64,000 nt of DNA, taken from contig JACEFZ010025829.1 in NCBI GenBank assembly GCA_014155875.1, positions 1 to 64,000 on the forward strand, written 5' to 3'. The stretch is from Cepaea nemoralis (lineage: Eukaryota > Mollusca > Gastropoda > Stylommatophora > Helicidae). The first letter of the stretch is position 1. Each line of letters starts with the position of its first letter. Below the pieces are notes generated by a model. It was not told where the DNA came from, ran no database searches, and saw only the letters and a list, made by a program, of their open reading frames with translations. Both the position numbers and the translations under genes were made by a program. This document shows, in pieces, positions 43,387 through 55,165 of the stretch.

Positions 43387-43893
43387 TCATGTGCCATGCC
43401 GGAAAGCATGGGCGGTCATGACTCGCCATTTCACTCGATCACCAGAGTCGTGGATCAGCTCAGTGTTCATGTCTCGTCCATGCCATGTGGCCAAGCCATC
43501 CAGATATTTTCCTCTCGGTCTTCCTCTTGGTCTGTTCCCTTCGATCTTGCAAGTTGTCACTAAGTTCTCCAGTCCATTTCTTCTCATAACATGTCCAAAA
43601 AATTTTGACTGTCTATGTCTAATTTCTCTAAACAATCTACGATTTTCATTTGTCTCCTGTAGTACTTGGTCATTGGTTTTTCTATCTGTCCATGGTATTC
43701 TTTGCATTTTCCTCAGAAACCGCATTTCTGCAGCCATCAGATATTTTTCAGCTTGACTGCTCATTGTCCAGGTTTCACATCCATAGAAAAGAATAGGCTC
43801 TATGTATCCCCTCAACACTCTTTTTCTCGTTTCAGTTGACATCTTTTTATTGGTCAGAATGTTTTTCATCTTGCTAAAGGCTACTTTCGCCAT
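43387..43893 (-). pseudogene. RTE/L2-like LINE C-terminal region, open
   Basis: 168 open codons on the minus strand: STETRKRVLRGYIEPILFYG, CETWTMSSQAEKYLMAAEMR, then the GRPRGKYLDGLATWHGRDMN tail. This is the conserved region after RT. It is 5'-truncated, so no functional enzyme. Its 3' end abuts an ATCA repeat on the low side (43372-43386), consistent with an ATCA-type tail. Confidence 0.85.
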
Positions 43894-43929
43894 GGCGATT
43901 CTTGTTCTAATCTCTTCAAGGCATCTCCC

Positions 43930-45255
43930 ATCAGATGTTATGACTGATGTTATCAGATGTTATCCAAGTCACACGTTCGCAAAATCAACACCTGTGAGAT
44001 AAGATTCCTGAGGAGAGCTGTCAACTTACAAGTGACAATCCGAGACTGAGTAAGGAATGCTGTTATTAGACAGACAGTAAGATTAACACCCTGTGCCACA
44101 TTTACTGAAAGACAGACGATCGAGTGATTTTGCCATGTCGTTAGAATCCTGAATACAACACCAATTACCAGTATTGGCCTTACATCAAAGATCGTCTGCG
44201 ACGAGGGAAATCATGGATGGCTCAGCGGAGGGTACGATCAGACAGGTGTGCCCCTTGGAGAACATCAGGCGAGGAGAGGAGTGGGTCAGAGTGCCAGCGG
44301 AGCAGTCAGACTTGTGCAGAGTTATAATCACATTGAGCCGGGAGTGCAGGGAGTGGCCAGCAGGGGCCACAGAAGTAGAAATTCAGCAACTAATTCAGGA
44401 TAATTCTCGCCCGGGTGATGTGATTATCTACACGGATGGGTCGGTGTTGAGAGGTAGGAGAAGTGCCTGGGGGTTCTTGGCAAAAGCTAATGGTCGGCAT
44501 TTGGTGCAGGAGAGCTGGCGTATGATAACACAACATCTAGCTTAAGAATGGAGGTGGAGGCGGTCAGTGCAGCTTTCCGCTGGATAGAGAACACGACACA
44601 TACACACATCGTGATTGTAACTGACTCAGAAAGTATGCTGAGGAGGGTGAGAACAGGCAAGCTTCGTGCAGAGTGGCTTGCTTCGCTTCGGAGGTCACGT
44701 GTAGCAAGCATCACCTGGATCTTTTCTCCTGGGCATGCCGGTGTGCTGGGGAATGAACAGGCGGACAGATTGGCTGGCTTGGCAAAACTTGGTGGAGTAT
44801 TGATGCATGACAAAACAGACGTGGTTGCGGCCTTGTGGGAGCACGTGTACACCTCGGAGGAGCAAATGGATCACCATAGTCTGGTAAGAATGAGGCAGCG
44901 AGGTGTGACGAGGGGATCTGGCCGACTATCGACGCTCAGAGGAAAGGCGAGACGGACATATAATCAGATTGCTACTGGAACTGTTAGTGTTGGAACTCTT
45001 CGCTGGCTGCTGAGGATGGGGACGGAGCTCTTATGGGAATGTCCCGAATGCTGTGATGTCGGTTCCTAAATCAATCATCAATCAATCAATCATCTGCGAC
45101 GAGACCAAGAGGACGCCCAAGAAGAAAATGGATTGACGACATCAAAGACATTGTACAATCACAAGGAATGACACTATCCAGTTCCGTACATCGGGCGCTG
45201 GAGCGTAAATTATTCCTCCCCACGACGCTTGGCGGCAGAAGTGGAAGATGATGTT
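43930..45255 (+). pseudogene. RTE-like LINE remnant interrupted by LINE I-2
   Basis: The left part (to 44205) reads IRFLRRAVNLQVTIRD and CATFTERQTIE. The right part (from 45104) continues with the RPRGRPRRKWIDDIKDIVQS tail and a GATGAT run. Between them sits the insertion at 44206-45092. Confidence 0.75.
44206..45092 (+). mobile_element. LINE I-2, 5'-truncated insertion with RNase H
   Basis: Flanked by the 11-bp direct repeat TCTGCGACGAG (44195-44205 and 45093-45103) and ending in an ATCA-type tail. It encodes the linker after RT and RNase H (VIIYTDGSVL, IVIVTDSESMLRR, SPGHAGVLGNEQADRLAG) with a frameshift near 44530. It is related to the fuller copy at 56580-60428 but a different subfamily (different tail and sequence). 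Confidence 0.85.
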
Positions 45256-46042
45256 GATGATGATGATTGTATGACTTAAGACGTCAGCCCTAACAATCCT
45301 ATTGTCCAGAAACTCAACGGAGTAGAGAGGACAGAGACAGCTCCAGTTAGGCTCTCCATCTGACGAGATCCTGGCAACCTGGTTAAAGGAACGGGAACTT
45401 GATGCTATTTATATCCCCGCTGATCGTCCATGGCGGCCCTGGAATCGGTAACTATTTTGGATGTTTCTTTCAAGCATCTGTTCTTATTGTGTTGCTTACA
45501 GCTTATCTGTGCTGTTTTCTATGTAAGCCTTGAAACTTTAATGTAGAAGAAGCTGAATTACTTAAAACAGACCGTTGTCAGTATCGTTAGCAACACCACA
45601 AAGTGTAGAGTTAATTTTAATTTTAGAAAAATTAATTTATTTAAAAAAAAAACGTTTCACTTTCATTTGATACAATTAAAACAATCATTAAATTATAATT
45701 ATTTAAATTATCAGTATATTTTATTTACTAATTTAGTAACTGTGGTCATGTTTTATAAATTGGGATTTAAATTATAAGATTTATTAAGAAGAATTATTAT
45801 TATTAATATAAGTAGCAATTTTGGTCAATATTTAAAAATTGGGTTTTTACTTATGAAATCATACCAGTTAGATAGAGTTTGACGAGACGAATCCAACGGT
45901 ATCTCAACGAAGACTGTACGTTGATTCTAAGCGGAGTTATGAATTATATGGTGACGTAATTTAATACCAGGAAGTGCAATGAAGAATTAACTGATAAGTC
46001 AGGATTTATCGCGTCCCTAAGATTGGAAACTTGAGAAATTCT
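45256..46042. other. AT-rich, no gene seen
   Basis: Strongly AT-rich from 45540 onward. The first 180 bp are unassigned. Confidence 0.4.
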
Positions 46043-47190
46043 GCCTTCTATTAACGTGGCTTGTTTATTTTTAAACGGACAACATTGTGCCATATATCAT
46101 TGCGTCCGGGGCGGCGAGGCCTAACTTGACGTATTATTTTTTTTTTTATAGGATGTGCCCTGACCTAATTAACTATTTAAAATGGCCGCAAACTGTTTAT
46201 TATTTGCCTTCTATTAACGTGGCTTGTTTATTTTTAAACGGACAACATTGTGCCATATATCATTGCGTCCGGGGCGGCGAGGCCTAACTTGACGTATTAT
46301 TTTTTTTTTTTATAGGATGTGCCCTGACCTAATTAACTATTTAAAATGGCCGCAAACTGTTTATTATTTGCCTTCTATTAACGTGGCTTGTTTATTTTTA
46401 AACGGACAACATTGTGCCATATATCATTGCGTCCGGGGCAGGCGAGGCCTAACTTGACGTATTATTATTTTTTTTTTATAGGATGTGCCCTGACCTAATT
46501 AACTATTTAAAATGGCCGCAAACTGTTTATTATTTGCCTTCTATTAACGTGGCTTGTTTATTTTTAAACGGACAACATTGTGCCATATATCATTGCGTCC
46601 GGGGCGGCGAGGCCTAACTTGACGTATTATTTTTTTTTTTTATAGGATGTGCCCTGACCTAATTAACAATTTAAAATGGCCGCAAACTGTTTATTATTTG
46701 CCTTCTATTAACGTGGCTTGTTTATTTTTAAACGGACAACATTGTGCCATATATCATTGGGTCCGGGGCGGCGAGGCCTAACTTGACGTATTATTTTTTT
46801 TTTTTATAGGATGTGCCCTGACCTAATTAACAATTTAAAATGGCCGCCAACTGTTTATTATTTGCCTTCTATTAACGTGGCTTGTTTATTTTTAAACGGA
46901 CAACATTGTGCCATATATCATTGCGTCCGGGGCGGCGAGGCCTAACTTGACGTATTATTTTTTTTTTTTTATAGGATGTGCCCTGACCTAATTAACAATT
47001 TAAAATGGCCGCCAACTGTTTATTATTTGCCTTCTATTAACGTGGCTTGTTTATTTTTAAACGGACAACATTGTGCCATATATCATTGGGTCCGGGGCGG
47101 CGAGGCCTAACTTGACGTATTATTTTTTTTTTTTATAGGAGGTGCCCTGACCTAATTAACAATTTAAAATGGCCGCCAACTGTTTATTAT
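46043..47190 (+). repeat. satellite array, ~164-bp units
   Basis: Seven head-to-tail units starting GCCTTCTATTAACGTGGC at 46043, 46206, 46370, 46536, 46700, 46864 and 47029. Each has CCGGGGCGGCGAGGCCTAAC, a T run, ATAGGATGTGCCCTGACC and AATGGCCGC. Confidence 0.95.
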
Positions 47191-47773
47191 TTGTGCCATA
47201 TATCATTGCGTCCGGGGCGGCGAGGCCTAACTTGACGTATTATTCATTTTTATTATAGGATGTGCCCTGACCTAATTAACAATTTAAAATGGCCGCCAAC
47301 TGTTTATTATTTGTGCCATATATCATTGCGTCCGGGGCGGCGAGGCCTAACTTGACGTATTATTCATTTTTATTATAGGATGTGCCCTGACCTAATTAAC
47401 AATTTAAAATGGCCGCCAACTGTTTATTATTTGTGCCATATATCATTGCGTCCGGGGCGGCGAGGCCTAACTTGACGTATTATTCATTTTTATTATAGGA
47501 TGTGCCCTGACCTAATTAACAATTTAAAATGGCCGCCAACTGTTTATTATTTGTGCCATATATCATTGCGTCCGGGGCGGCGAGGCCTAACTTGACGTAT
47601 TATTCATTTTTATTATAGGATGTGCCCTGACCTAATTAACAATTTAAAATGGCCGCCAACTGTTTATTATTTGTGCCATATATCATTGCGTCCGGGGCGG
47701 CGAGGCCTAACTTGACGTATTATTCATTTTTTTTATAGGATGTGCCCTGACCTAATTAACAATTTAAAATGGC
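47191..47773 (+). repeat. satellite array, 120-bp units
   Basis: Same repeat but each unit has lost the ~45 bp from GCCTTCTATT to AACATT. The period is exactly 120 bp across about five copies that are almost identical, ending in AAAATGGCTTCAC. Confidence 0.95.
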
Positions 47774-48011
47774 TTCACAGCTTGTTTACCTCCAAACAAA
47801 ATTAAAATGTACTTACATTTCCATGATCTGGCTGTTCGCTGCTACCTGTTGCAGGTCTTGGATGTTTACTTGGACGTTCAATGAGTCTTCTCTGATGATG
47901 GTCTACGCAGGGTCTCACTTGAACTGAAAAATATAAATCATAAAATACCCTAGAAATAGATATATACATATAGCACAATACACAAGAATATTGATTATGT
48001 GGTTGTTTCGT

Positions 48012-48600
48012 CAATATGGAAGCAGTATACTCGAGTTTCGCCCTCATTTGAGCTCGTCAGTAGTGCACATCCTTGACCGGACCCGGAAACAGTCCCGGAT
48101 CACGCGTGTGAAGCGGGTGTGTAACCACGCGGCACACACTGGACACACCAAATTATCACAACAGAATGTCACAACGCTACCCATCGTAGGCTATGCTCAA
48201 GATTGCCCAATCGCCGCGACCGACGTCCATCAATCGATGGGACCCGAACGATCAGGACTTCTCACTGGCAAGGAACACCAGGCCTCCTAAATCCAGTGAG
48301 CAATAATCAATTGATTATGTGGTTGTTTCGGAATTTGAAATTTAAATATTGAGCACAACCCACTACTGGCAACGCGGATCGCATTCTGGTATGAACCTAA
48401 GGCCTATCCACGTCAATATGGAAGCACTATACTCGAGTTTCGCCCTCATTTGAGCTCGTCAGTAGTCAATATTCCTGACCGGATCCGGAAACAGTCCCGG
48501 ATCACGCATGTGAAGCAGGTGTGTAACCACGCGGCACACACCAAATTATCACAACAGAACATCACAACGCTACCCATCGTAGCTACTCAATCTTGAGCAT
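48012..48600 (+). repeat. direct duplication of a ~190-bp block
   Basis: The block TCAATATGGAAGCA..CTCGAGTTTCGCCCTCA..ACCCATCGTAG occurs at 48012-48190 and again at 48413-48582. The first is preceded, and the spacer begins, with TTGATTATGTGGTTGTTTCG (47992 and 48309). Confidence 0.85.
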
Positions 48601-48751
48601 AGCCTACGATGGGTAGCGTTGTGATGTTCTGTTGTGATAATTTTGTGTATGCCGCGTGGTTACACACCCGCTTCACACGCGTGATCCGGGACTGTTTCCG
48701 GATCCGGTCAGGAATATTGACTACTGACCAGCTGAAACGAGGGCGAAACTC
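48435..48751. repeat. long inverted repeat (hairpin)
   Basis: Arms 48435-48582 and 48604-48751 are near-perfect reverse complements around a ~21-bp spacer. Both include GGATCCGGAAACAGTCCCGG (or its complement) and TTATCACAACAGAACATCAC. Confidence 0.9.
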
Positions 48752-48834
48752 AAGAATATAAAAAATAACACAAAGTAATCCAGCTTTACAGGAAAAAATT
48801 ATGAAACGAACAGGACGTTGCTGCGATTACCTTC

Positions 48835-49868
48835 ATCTACAAACAAATACATACATAAAACACAACATATAACCATGGAGAAGACTACAGTGACTACATT
48901 AAAGCATAAAAATGGAATGAGAAGGATAGGAAGCTGAAAAAAATGGGAGCAATGAAGAGAAAATGAAAATTGTACAAGTGTTTTGCTTATCCTCAGAATC
49001 CCAATGCATTGTGTTATTGGGGTTGTATAAGATCAGACCACCGGTAATCCACAAAATATGGGTTGGCACAGCAAGATTATACTGTGTGGCACTGATGTGT
49101 AACACTCAGGTTATCTCTTGCACGGATGATGGGTATACTGCAGTTGTGTCAACCGCAGCTTCTCTCGTTGCTGCTCAGTGCAAGACATAAAGAACAGATA
49201 GGTGTGAATGAGAGCCAGCACGGATGATGGATATACTGCAGTTGTGTCAACTGCAGCTTCTCTCGTTGCTGCTCAGTGCAAGACATAAAGAACAGATAGG
49301 TGTGAATGAGAGCCAGCACGGATGATGGATATACTGCAGTTGTGTCAACTGCAGCTTCTCTCGTTGCTGCTCAGTGCAAGACATAAAGAACAGATAGGTG
49401 TGAATGAGAGCCAGCACGGATGATGGATATACTGCAGTTGTGTCAACTGCAGCTTCTCTCGTTGCTGCTCAGTGCAAGACATAAAGAACAGCACGGTTGA
49501 TTGATATACCATCATACCCAGGTGCAAACATCATTGCTCTTTAATATTCGTTCACTTTGGCCAACCCATCCACTGAAACAACCCACTCATGGTTTGTCCT
49601 GACATCCACCTGATCACTTCTTCTTAGCCTTCACTCTCAGACCACCTTCACAAAATAAGAGACACTCATGTTAGTATCTCAGCCTGGGATTCAGAGATAA
49701 GTAGCGAAATCTGTTTGTAAATTTGCATTTTCTCTTCATTGCTGTCATTTCTTCACCCTTTTATTCTTCTCATTCCATTTTTATGCCTTAATGTAGTCAC
49801 TGGAAGGTCTTCTCCGTGATTATATGTTGTGTTTTGTGTAGGTATGTGTTCACTGATGAAGCTAATCA
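48835..49868. mobile_element. foldback element with internal tandem repeats
   Basis: Arms of ~140 bp at 48835-48972 and 49725-49868 are inverted copies (GATTACCTTCATC / GATTAGCTTCATC, AAACACAACATATAA, GCATAAAAATGGAATGAGAA, GCAATGAAGAGAAAATG). Part of one arm also occurs inside the Polinton at about 12440-12575. No coding sequence. Confidence 0.75.
49121..49491 (+). repeat. 98-bp tandem repeat, 3.8 copies
   Basis: Units start CACGGATGATGG at 49121, 49219, 49317 and 49415; the last is cut at 49491. Each holds CTGCAGTTG-TGT-CAACTGCAG, a perfect 9-bp hairpin in copies 2-4 (one mismatch in copy 1). Confidence 0.95.
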
Positions 49869-50471
49869 AAACGTCTGTAACTGTGTTTTTCATGATTCCT
49901 TTCTGTAAGCTTCATTACTGTGTTTAATTTTATATTTTTGAGATTTTCACAAAGCACAAAAAAAAGAAGAGGCAAGTGAAATATTTCAGCCACAAGTAGG
50001 AAGATAACATCCAGAGATGGACGTACATCAGCTTGACGGAATGTAGTCAGGATGAGAGACAGACAGCATTGGAGATCCATTGCAGCCAATCTTCATTGTG
50101 GAGACAGCAACTGATTGATTTATCGTAGTTCCACTAATTTTATTCAACAAATATATAGAAACTCACCGCAGGAAGGTGTGCACCTGAATTGTTTCATCAG
50201 ACTGACACATGCCACAATACACCAAGCTGTACTTACCTGTGAGACAGTGAAAACTTGACAACATACTTAATCTAAATACTAAACAAATATTACTGCTTTA
50301 CCATCTCAAATGTGTAAAAGAAACAAGATAGACAGTAACAACATTACAAAAAAGATAAATAACCTATTGCAAAATCTACTAAAAAATCTATCACATTCAT
50401 ACTGAAGTAGTCATCAGAAGGGATGTCAGCCGCTTTCCAGAACCAGAGGTCAAGCACTTTTTTATACTTAC
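49869..50471. other. dispersed repeat fragment and unassigned sequence
   Basis: 49980-50115 is an inverted relative of 37390-37515 (LINE 3' sequence with an ATCA-type tail). The rest may hold the last exon of the gene upstream, but I could not resolve it. Confidence 0.4.
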
Positions 50472-51349
50472 CTTTTTTTGAGTGGTCATCACATCTCTGA
50501 CCATCTCATAATAGACACAGTTCTCACCTTCCAGCTGCCATACATGACGTAACAATATATCAGATAAAGCACTGTCATTCTGCATAAAATTTTTCAGTCT
50601 TTCCTTGCACAAATCATCTAACTTCCTAAACATATCTAAGTCCAGTAATAAAGGGGTTAATCCTTTACTAGCAACTTCCGATTTCAGCTCCTTTTGATAA
50701 GCGACTCTTGTGAGTTTATCATGCTTCTCACATATAGCTGCATGAACAGCTTTCTCCCTCTCTGCCATTCTCTGTCTAACCCTAGGTGCCTGCCGAACAG
50801 CAAACTGGACAAGTTGGTGTTGCTTGTCCTTTGGACATAACTCCAGCCACTGCAAAGTGTTGTTTTGCACAGCCTTCAACTTGGCATCATTGAAACCAAG
50901 TGAGGCATGCGGAGCCCTCCGCATCAAGGCATCCATCATGCCTAGAGTCCGCTCAGCATGCATATTATGCATAGGAGCTGATTCTGTTGCTTCAATCATC
51001 TCATCGGATTCATTAATTTGAATACTACCATCACCTAACTGCCTGTTAAGAAGTATAATAAAGCTAGAAGTCAATTTTTTCACTGTCTCCAGGAACTCCT
51101 CCCTAGTGGCCATCTCCACGTGTGTGAGGTCTGGCTCCACATCCACCATCGGCTGCCCCAACACATTGACTGTGGTGCTGCACAGATCCTCCGGTGAAGC
51201 CAGTAAGCCCTTCAGTCTTTCTATGGCTGGCTGGAATTCTGTAGCCTGGAAGAAAGGAATGTTGTAAAGACACATGACATATTTGTAGTCAAGTACCAAA
51301 CAGTTTACTGTATAAACAGATAGTCTCAGAGCAAATATTGCCAATTGAG

Positions 51350-51495
51350 CCAAGTGAGCCGGGTACCAGGCGTTCGAAGCTCAGCTGCGACCAATTTGTG
51401 CAGCAGACCGTGTCACGTTGTGTTATAACGTGCTGGTATGGGAGCCTGTCGTTCGGAAAGCAATGGCAAACTACTGAACGTAACACTTACATGCA
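51350..51495 (+). mobile_element. SINE-A fragment in an intron
   Basis: Matches the SINE-A body (GTGAGCCGGGTACCAGGCGT to GGCAAACTACTGAACGTAAC), in the intron between exons 51869-52193 and 50472-51245. A CA-rich microsatellite follows (51520-51780). Confidence 0.8.
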
Positions 51496-52339
51496 CATAA
51501 TTAAACACATTATCAAAACACACATACACACACACCTACATGCACATTAATTACACATATTATCAACATACCTCAAAACACACACACACACCTACACGCA
51601 CATAAATTACATCCATTGTTAACACATACACAAACACACACGCACGTACATACATATTAATTAAAATATTTATACACAAACACATATATGTATATTAATT
51701 ACCCTATTTCTCCATATACACAGACCTATATGGACCATTAATTACATCCATTCTCAACAAACACACACACACAAGAAATCTGGAATTAAAAGGCAGATAA
51801 ATGTCACTTTTTATACTAATCATGTTAATACTGCACTAAATTATTTCTTAGCAATGCATAATACATACCCCAAGCCGATAACCACGTTTTCCTCCATCAT
51901 AGAAGAAGCTCATCCATGGCCCCGTGAGATATTTTGAGAACAGTCCCATGACTTGCAGTTGAAGTAGGATCGTAGTCTCAGTTAATCCATTGAGAATCCT
52001 CTTGCAGAGATCTCTACACTTCCTAGTTATCATGAAATTGATGAGTATGTCGCGATGGCAGTAGATGACGGCTGCCATATGAAACATGACATGTAGGCGG
52101 TTGCCTACATATCGCAAAATAATGTTTGGTTTTATGCCATGTTTCTTCAGGTAGGTCATAAAGTAGGAGGGATCTCCAGAACCGTCTTTGAATCTGCAAA
52201 GAGAAAACATTGTAGACATTCAAGCATGTGTGATGTAGATCCACACAATCTTGCATTTATTTATAACACACATGAAGTTGTAAAGGTAAGTAAATCAGGT
52301 TGTCTTCTCGTGATGTCATTCAGCTGATATCCTATAAGC

Positions 52340-52515
52340 TGGCTTCATGGTAAAGGGTTTACGGGTGTAGTTTGTGATACTGCATACCTGTGTTCGAAAC
52401 ACAGCTGCACGAGATTTGCTGGCAGATCATGTTGCAATTTTTTTTTTACAAAATGGTAATGGTATGGGTGCCAGTCATTCGGAAAGCAATGGCAAACTAC
52501 TGAACAAAACTTGAC
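52340..52515 (+). mobile_element. SINE-A fragment in an intron
   Basis: Has the tRNA-like head (ATGGTAAAGGGTTTACGG, TGTGTTCGAAACACAGC) and the body to GGCAAACTACTGAAC. It lies in the intron 52194-52822. Confidence 0.8.
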
Positions 52516-54773
52516 AAGACATCAATAACAGCAAAAATTTCCAGTATTTAGTGCAACACCATTGTTTAGGATATGATGCTAACTTTTTAATAATTTTAAC
52601 TTAATTTTTTAGAACTATTAAACTAATTTCTTAAAAATATCCTATAAAGTATGACACCTGTTATAATGTCCATTTCTCAAAGCAAGTGGTAACACATGTT
52701 AATATCCATAACTCCTATTTGTTTTAACACACTACAGATACAAACTAATATAGGTGGGTAAGCAATTGGAATGCAATAAAACATTGACATTAATGTTCAT
52801 AGAGAAGCACTGTACCAATTACCTCAGTTTAGAAACTTGATGAATCAGCTGGGCAGCACGGCATCCTAAGGCTGGTTTCAGATTTGAAATGCGTCCTTGC
52901 TTATGCCAAATCCAGCTTATGAAGTGTAGTTCTTGCCGCAGTGGCCAGTCCATCCAAGGGATGTACACTACACTTCAACTCAACGATATCACCCATCAAT
53001 TTCGATAGTTCTCTGTGGACACAGTGGTTGACACTTGCCCTGTCACTCATGGTGGATCGAATGTTTTTGCAAACTGTTTCTTTCACCTCTGCGAAATCCA
53101 GGGCATATGCCTCACTATATGTCTGACAGACATCGGAAATTGCTTGGGTGATATGGTTGAGCAGCTGGTCTGTCGCACCATCTGAAAGAGAACTGACATT
53201 CAATGTTAGATCTTTGTCTGTACCTTCTGATGTGATCAAATGCACATGGACCTCATTTATGTGGGTTCCAGCCTTGGTAGTGGAGTCCCAGGCTAAAGTA
53301 GCACTTTTACAGTTATGCAGGGCATGAACCCACCTGGACCTCGGCAAGTATACCTATTTCTATGGCCATGTGTGCCACTGTACTAGCGCAGGGCAGATGT
53401 GAAAATGTCCTATTGAAAAATGTATGGCCTATGCAACCTAACAAATGAGACACACTTCCTACACTCACATTATGTAACACAAATTCATACACACAACGGC
53501 GGAACATAACATCATATTGGCCATTTCTCTTGGTCTTAATAACCTTGCTATCTTGTACTTTCTCTTCCAGCATGGCAATTTCATTTTCATAATGTGCTGA
53601 TGTTTCTGCTGCACATTTTTCAACTTTCTTTCGTTCTCTTGCATGGAGTTCTTTCATTCTTTGTTTCTCCAACTCGGCAGTCTTTTTAACGTCATCAAGT
53701 CTCGTCTTGTGTAGGTCAACTTTTAGTCTGGTGTCAGCAACCATTCTAGATAAATGGTAATTGATTGCCAATACATTCTTATTTTCTTTCAGGCTGCTAT
53801 CTAAAGCTGTTTCTAGGACACTTACTCTATTCTTTAGATAATGCAGATCCAGCAGTCTTTTCAAATTATCATCATGCTTTTCCTTTACATCCTTATATTT
53901 TAATCTCCAATGCATTGCTGACTGCATCTGCCTTTTAACTTTCTCATTTAGTCGTTTCACAGACAACTGTGATGTCTTCCTCTTGGGTGAAGCTTTGAGA
54001 AGCTCTTTCACCTGCTCACGCAAACATTGTATCTTCTTTGTCATGATTATAATAGTGCGTTGCTTGTGGACACAGTTGTCACAGTCTCTCTTTAGTCTCT
54101 TTGGTGACTGTCCACAGGAAACTGAAACAGAAGGTAATGAAGAAGAATGTGCTGATTGTGATATGCTTGATTGTAGCAGTGTATTTAATGGTGGTGTGTA
54201 GGTTGATTCTGGGTGCTGTGTTGGTGATGTATGTCCAGGCTGTGGCACAGTAGGTGTGACAGACAGAGTCTTGAATGTCAGAGGAAATGGTTCAAGAAAG
54301 AGTGTGCACAAGTGATGGCCATTGTTTGGTTAAATTGCTTTTATGTTTCAGAATTAATTTGTTAAATATACGTAAATTATTAGAAAGAGTACTTTCCTGT
54401 ATTAGCTTGTCTGGTTCGTTGGCATGAACGAGACTCCTCACTTCTCTCAGCACATCAGGTACAGCACGACCATCTGCTATTAATAGCTTAGCAATGAAGC
54501 CTTTCAGGATTGGGTATCCAGGTTGAAACACTGACAAGTGTTCTGTGAGATGCATAGCGGTCCTCTTTGCCATCTTCAGTAGTCGATTCTAAAGACAACA
54601 AGTGTATAATGTATTACATTCATGAATACGTATGTTACCGAAAGTTATTTAATATATGTGCAACATGTAACATCATCTAGTTATCCTAAATGTTCAGGAA
54701 ATGTGGCCGTGATTGTCAAAGGTAAAAGTAGAATTGATTCTGATTCTATCATCTATTGTGGAGTTAGATAAAA

Positions 54774-55165
54774 ATGTCTCCAACAGACTATCATAATGTA
54801 AATAAAACAGAACATGAAAGATGCAAAAATAAAAGTTACATTAACATTGGTTGTGAATTTAAAAAGTTTAAGTCCCCGCTAATCACTGGTATCATGAAGG
54901 CTAATAGACTACAATGGTTGGGGCATATAGAAAGAATGGAAGATAATAGGGAAACAAATCTCGCTTACACTCAGGAAATAAATGACCGTAGACCCCGAGG
55001 TAGACCAAGAAGACGGTGGAGACATAATATATACACAGACCTACAAGCACTTGGAATCAACGACTCGCAAGAGAAGGTCAAGCAGAGAGACGAATGGAGA
55101 CGGATTGTATCTGCAGCAAAGAACCTCAATGGCTTGGAACACTGAAGAAGAAGGAGAAGAAGAAG
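54774..55165 (+). pseudogene. RTE/L2-like LINE C-terminal remnant with GAA tail
   Basis: Reads SPLITGIMKANRLQWLGHIE and RRPRGRPRRRWRHNIYTDLQ, the conserved LINE tail, and ends with GAAGAAGAAGGAGAAGAAGA. It is 5'-truncated. Confidence 0.8.

Larger units (their letters stand above)
50472..54573 (-). pseudogene. transposase-like multi-exon gene, partly frameshifted
   Basis: Minus-strand pieces in order: MAKRTAMHLTEHLSV (54573); a Ser/Pro linker, DCDNCVHKQ and a long coiled coil (about 53500-54100); then TLAWDSTTKAG, MSDRASVNHCVH and LKCSVHPLDG (52930-53300). Exon 51869-52193 follows (acceptor TTTGCAG, donor GGG|GTATGT), then exon 50472-51245 (acceptor CTTCCAG, donor AAAG|GTAAGTA) with MHNMHAERTLGMMD. 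The Asp, Asp, C-x2-H and Glu landmarks fit the RNase H-like core of eukaryotic cut-and-paste transposases. Exon phases agree from 52823 onward (donor CTGAG|GTAATT), but single-base shifts occur near 54300, 53330 and 52910. I do not recognise the superfamily; it is either a decayed transposon or a domesticated gene with sequencing errors. Confidence 0.6.

Noticed and set aside
46043..47773. CRISPR-like array
   Set aside because: Units are directly tandem with no variable spacers, and the context is animal DNA. This is a satellite.
49853..49880. Hammerhead ribozyme core (CTGATGA)
   Set aside because: The motif is followed by neither a convincing stem II nor the GAAA box, and the opposite arm copy lacks it.
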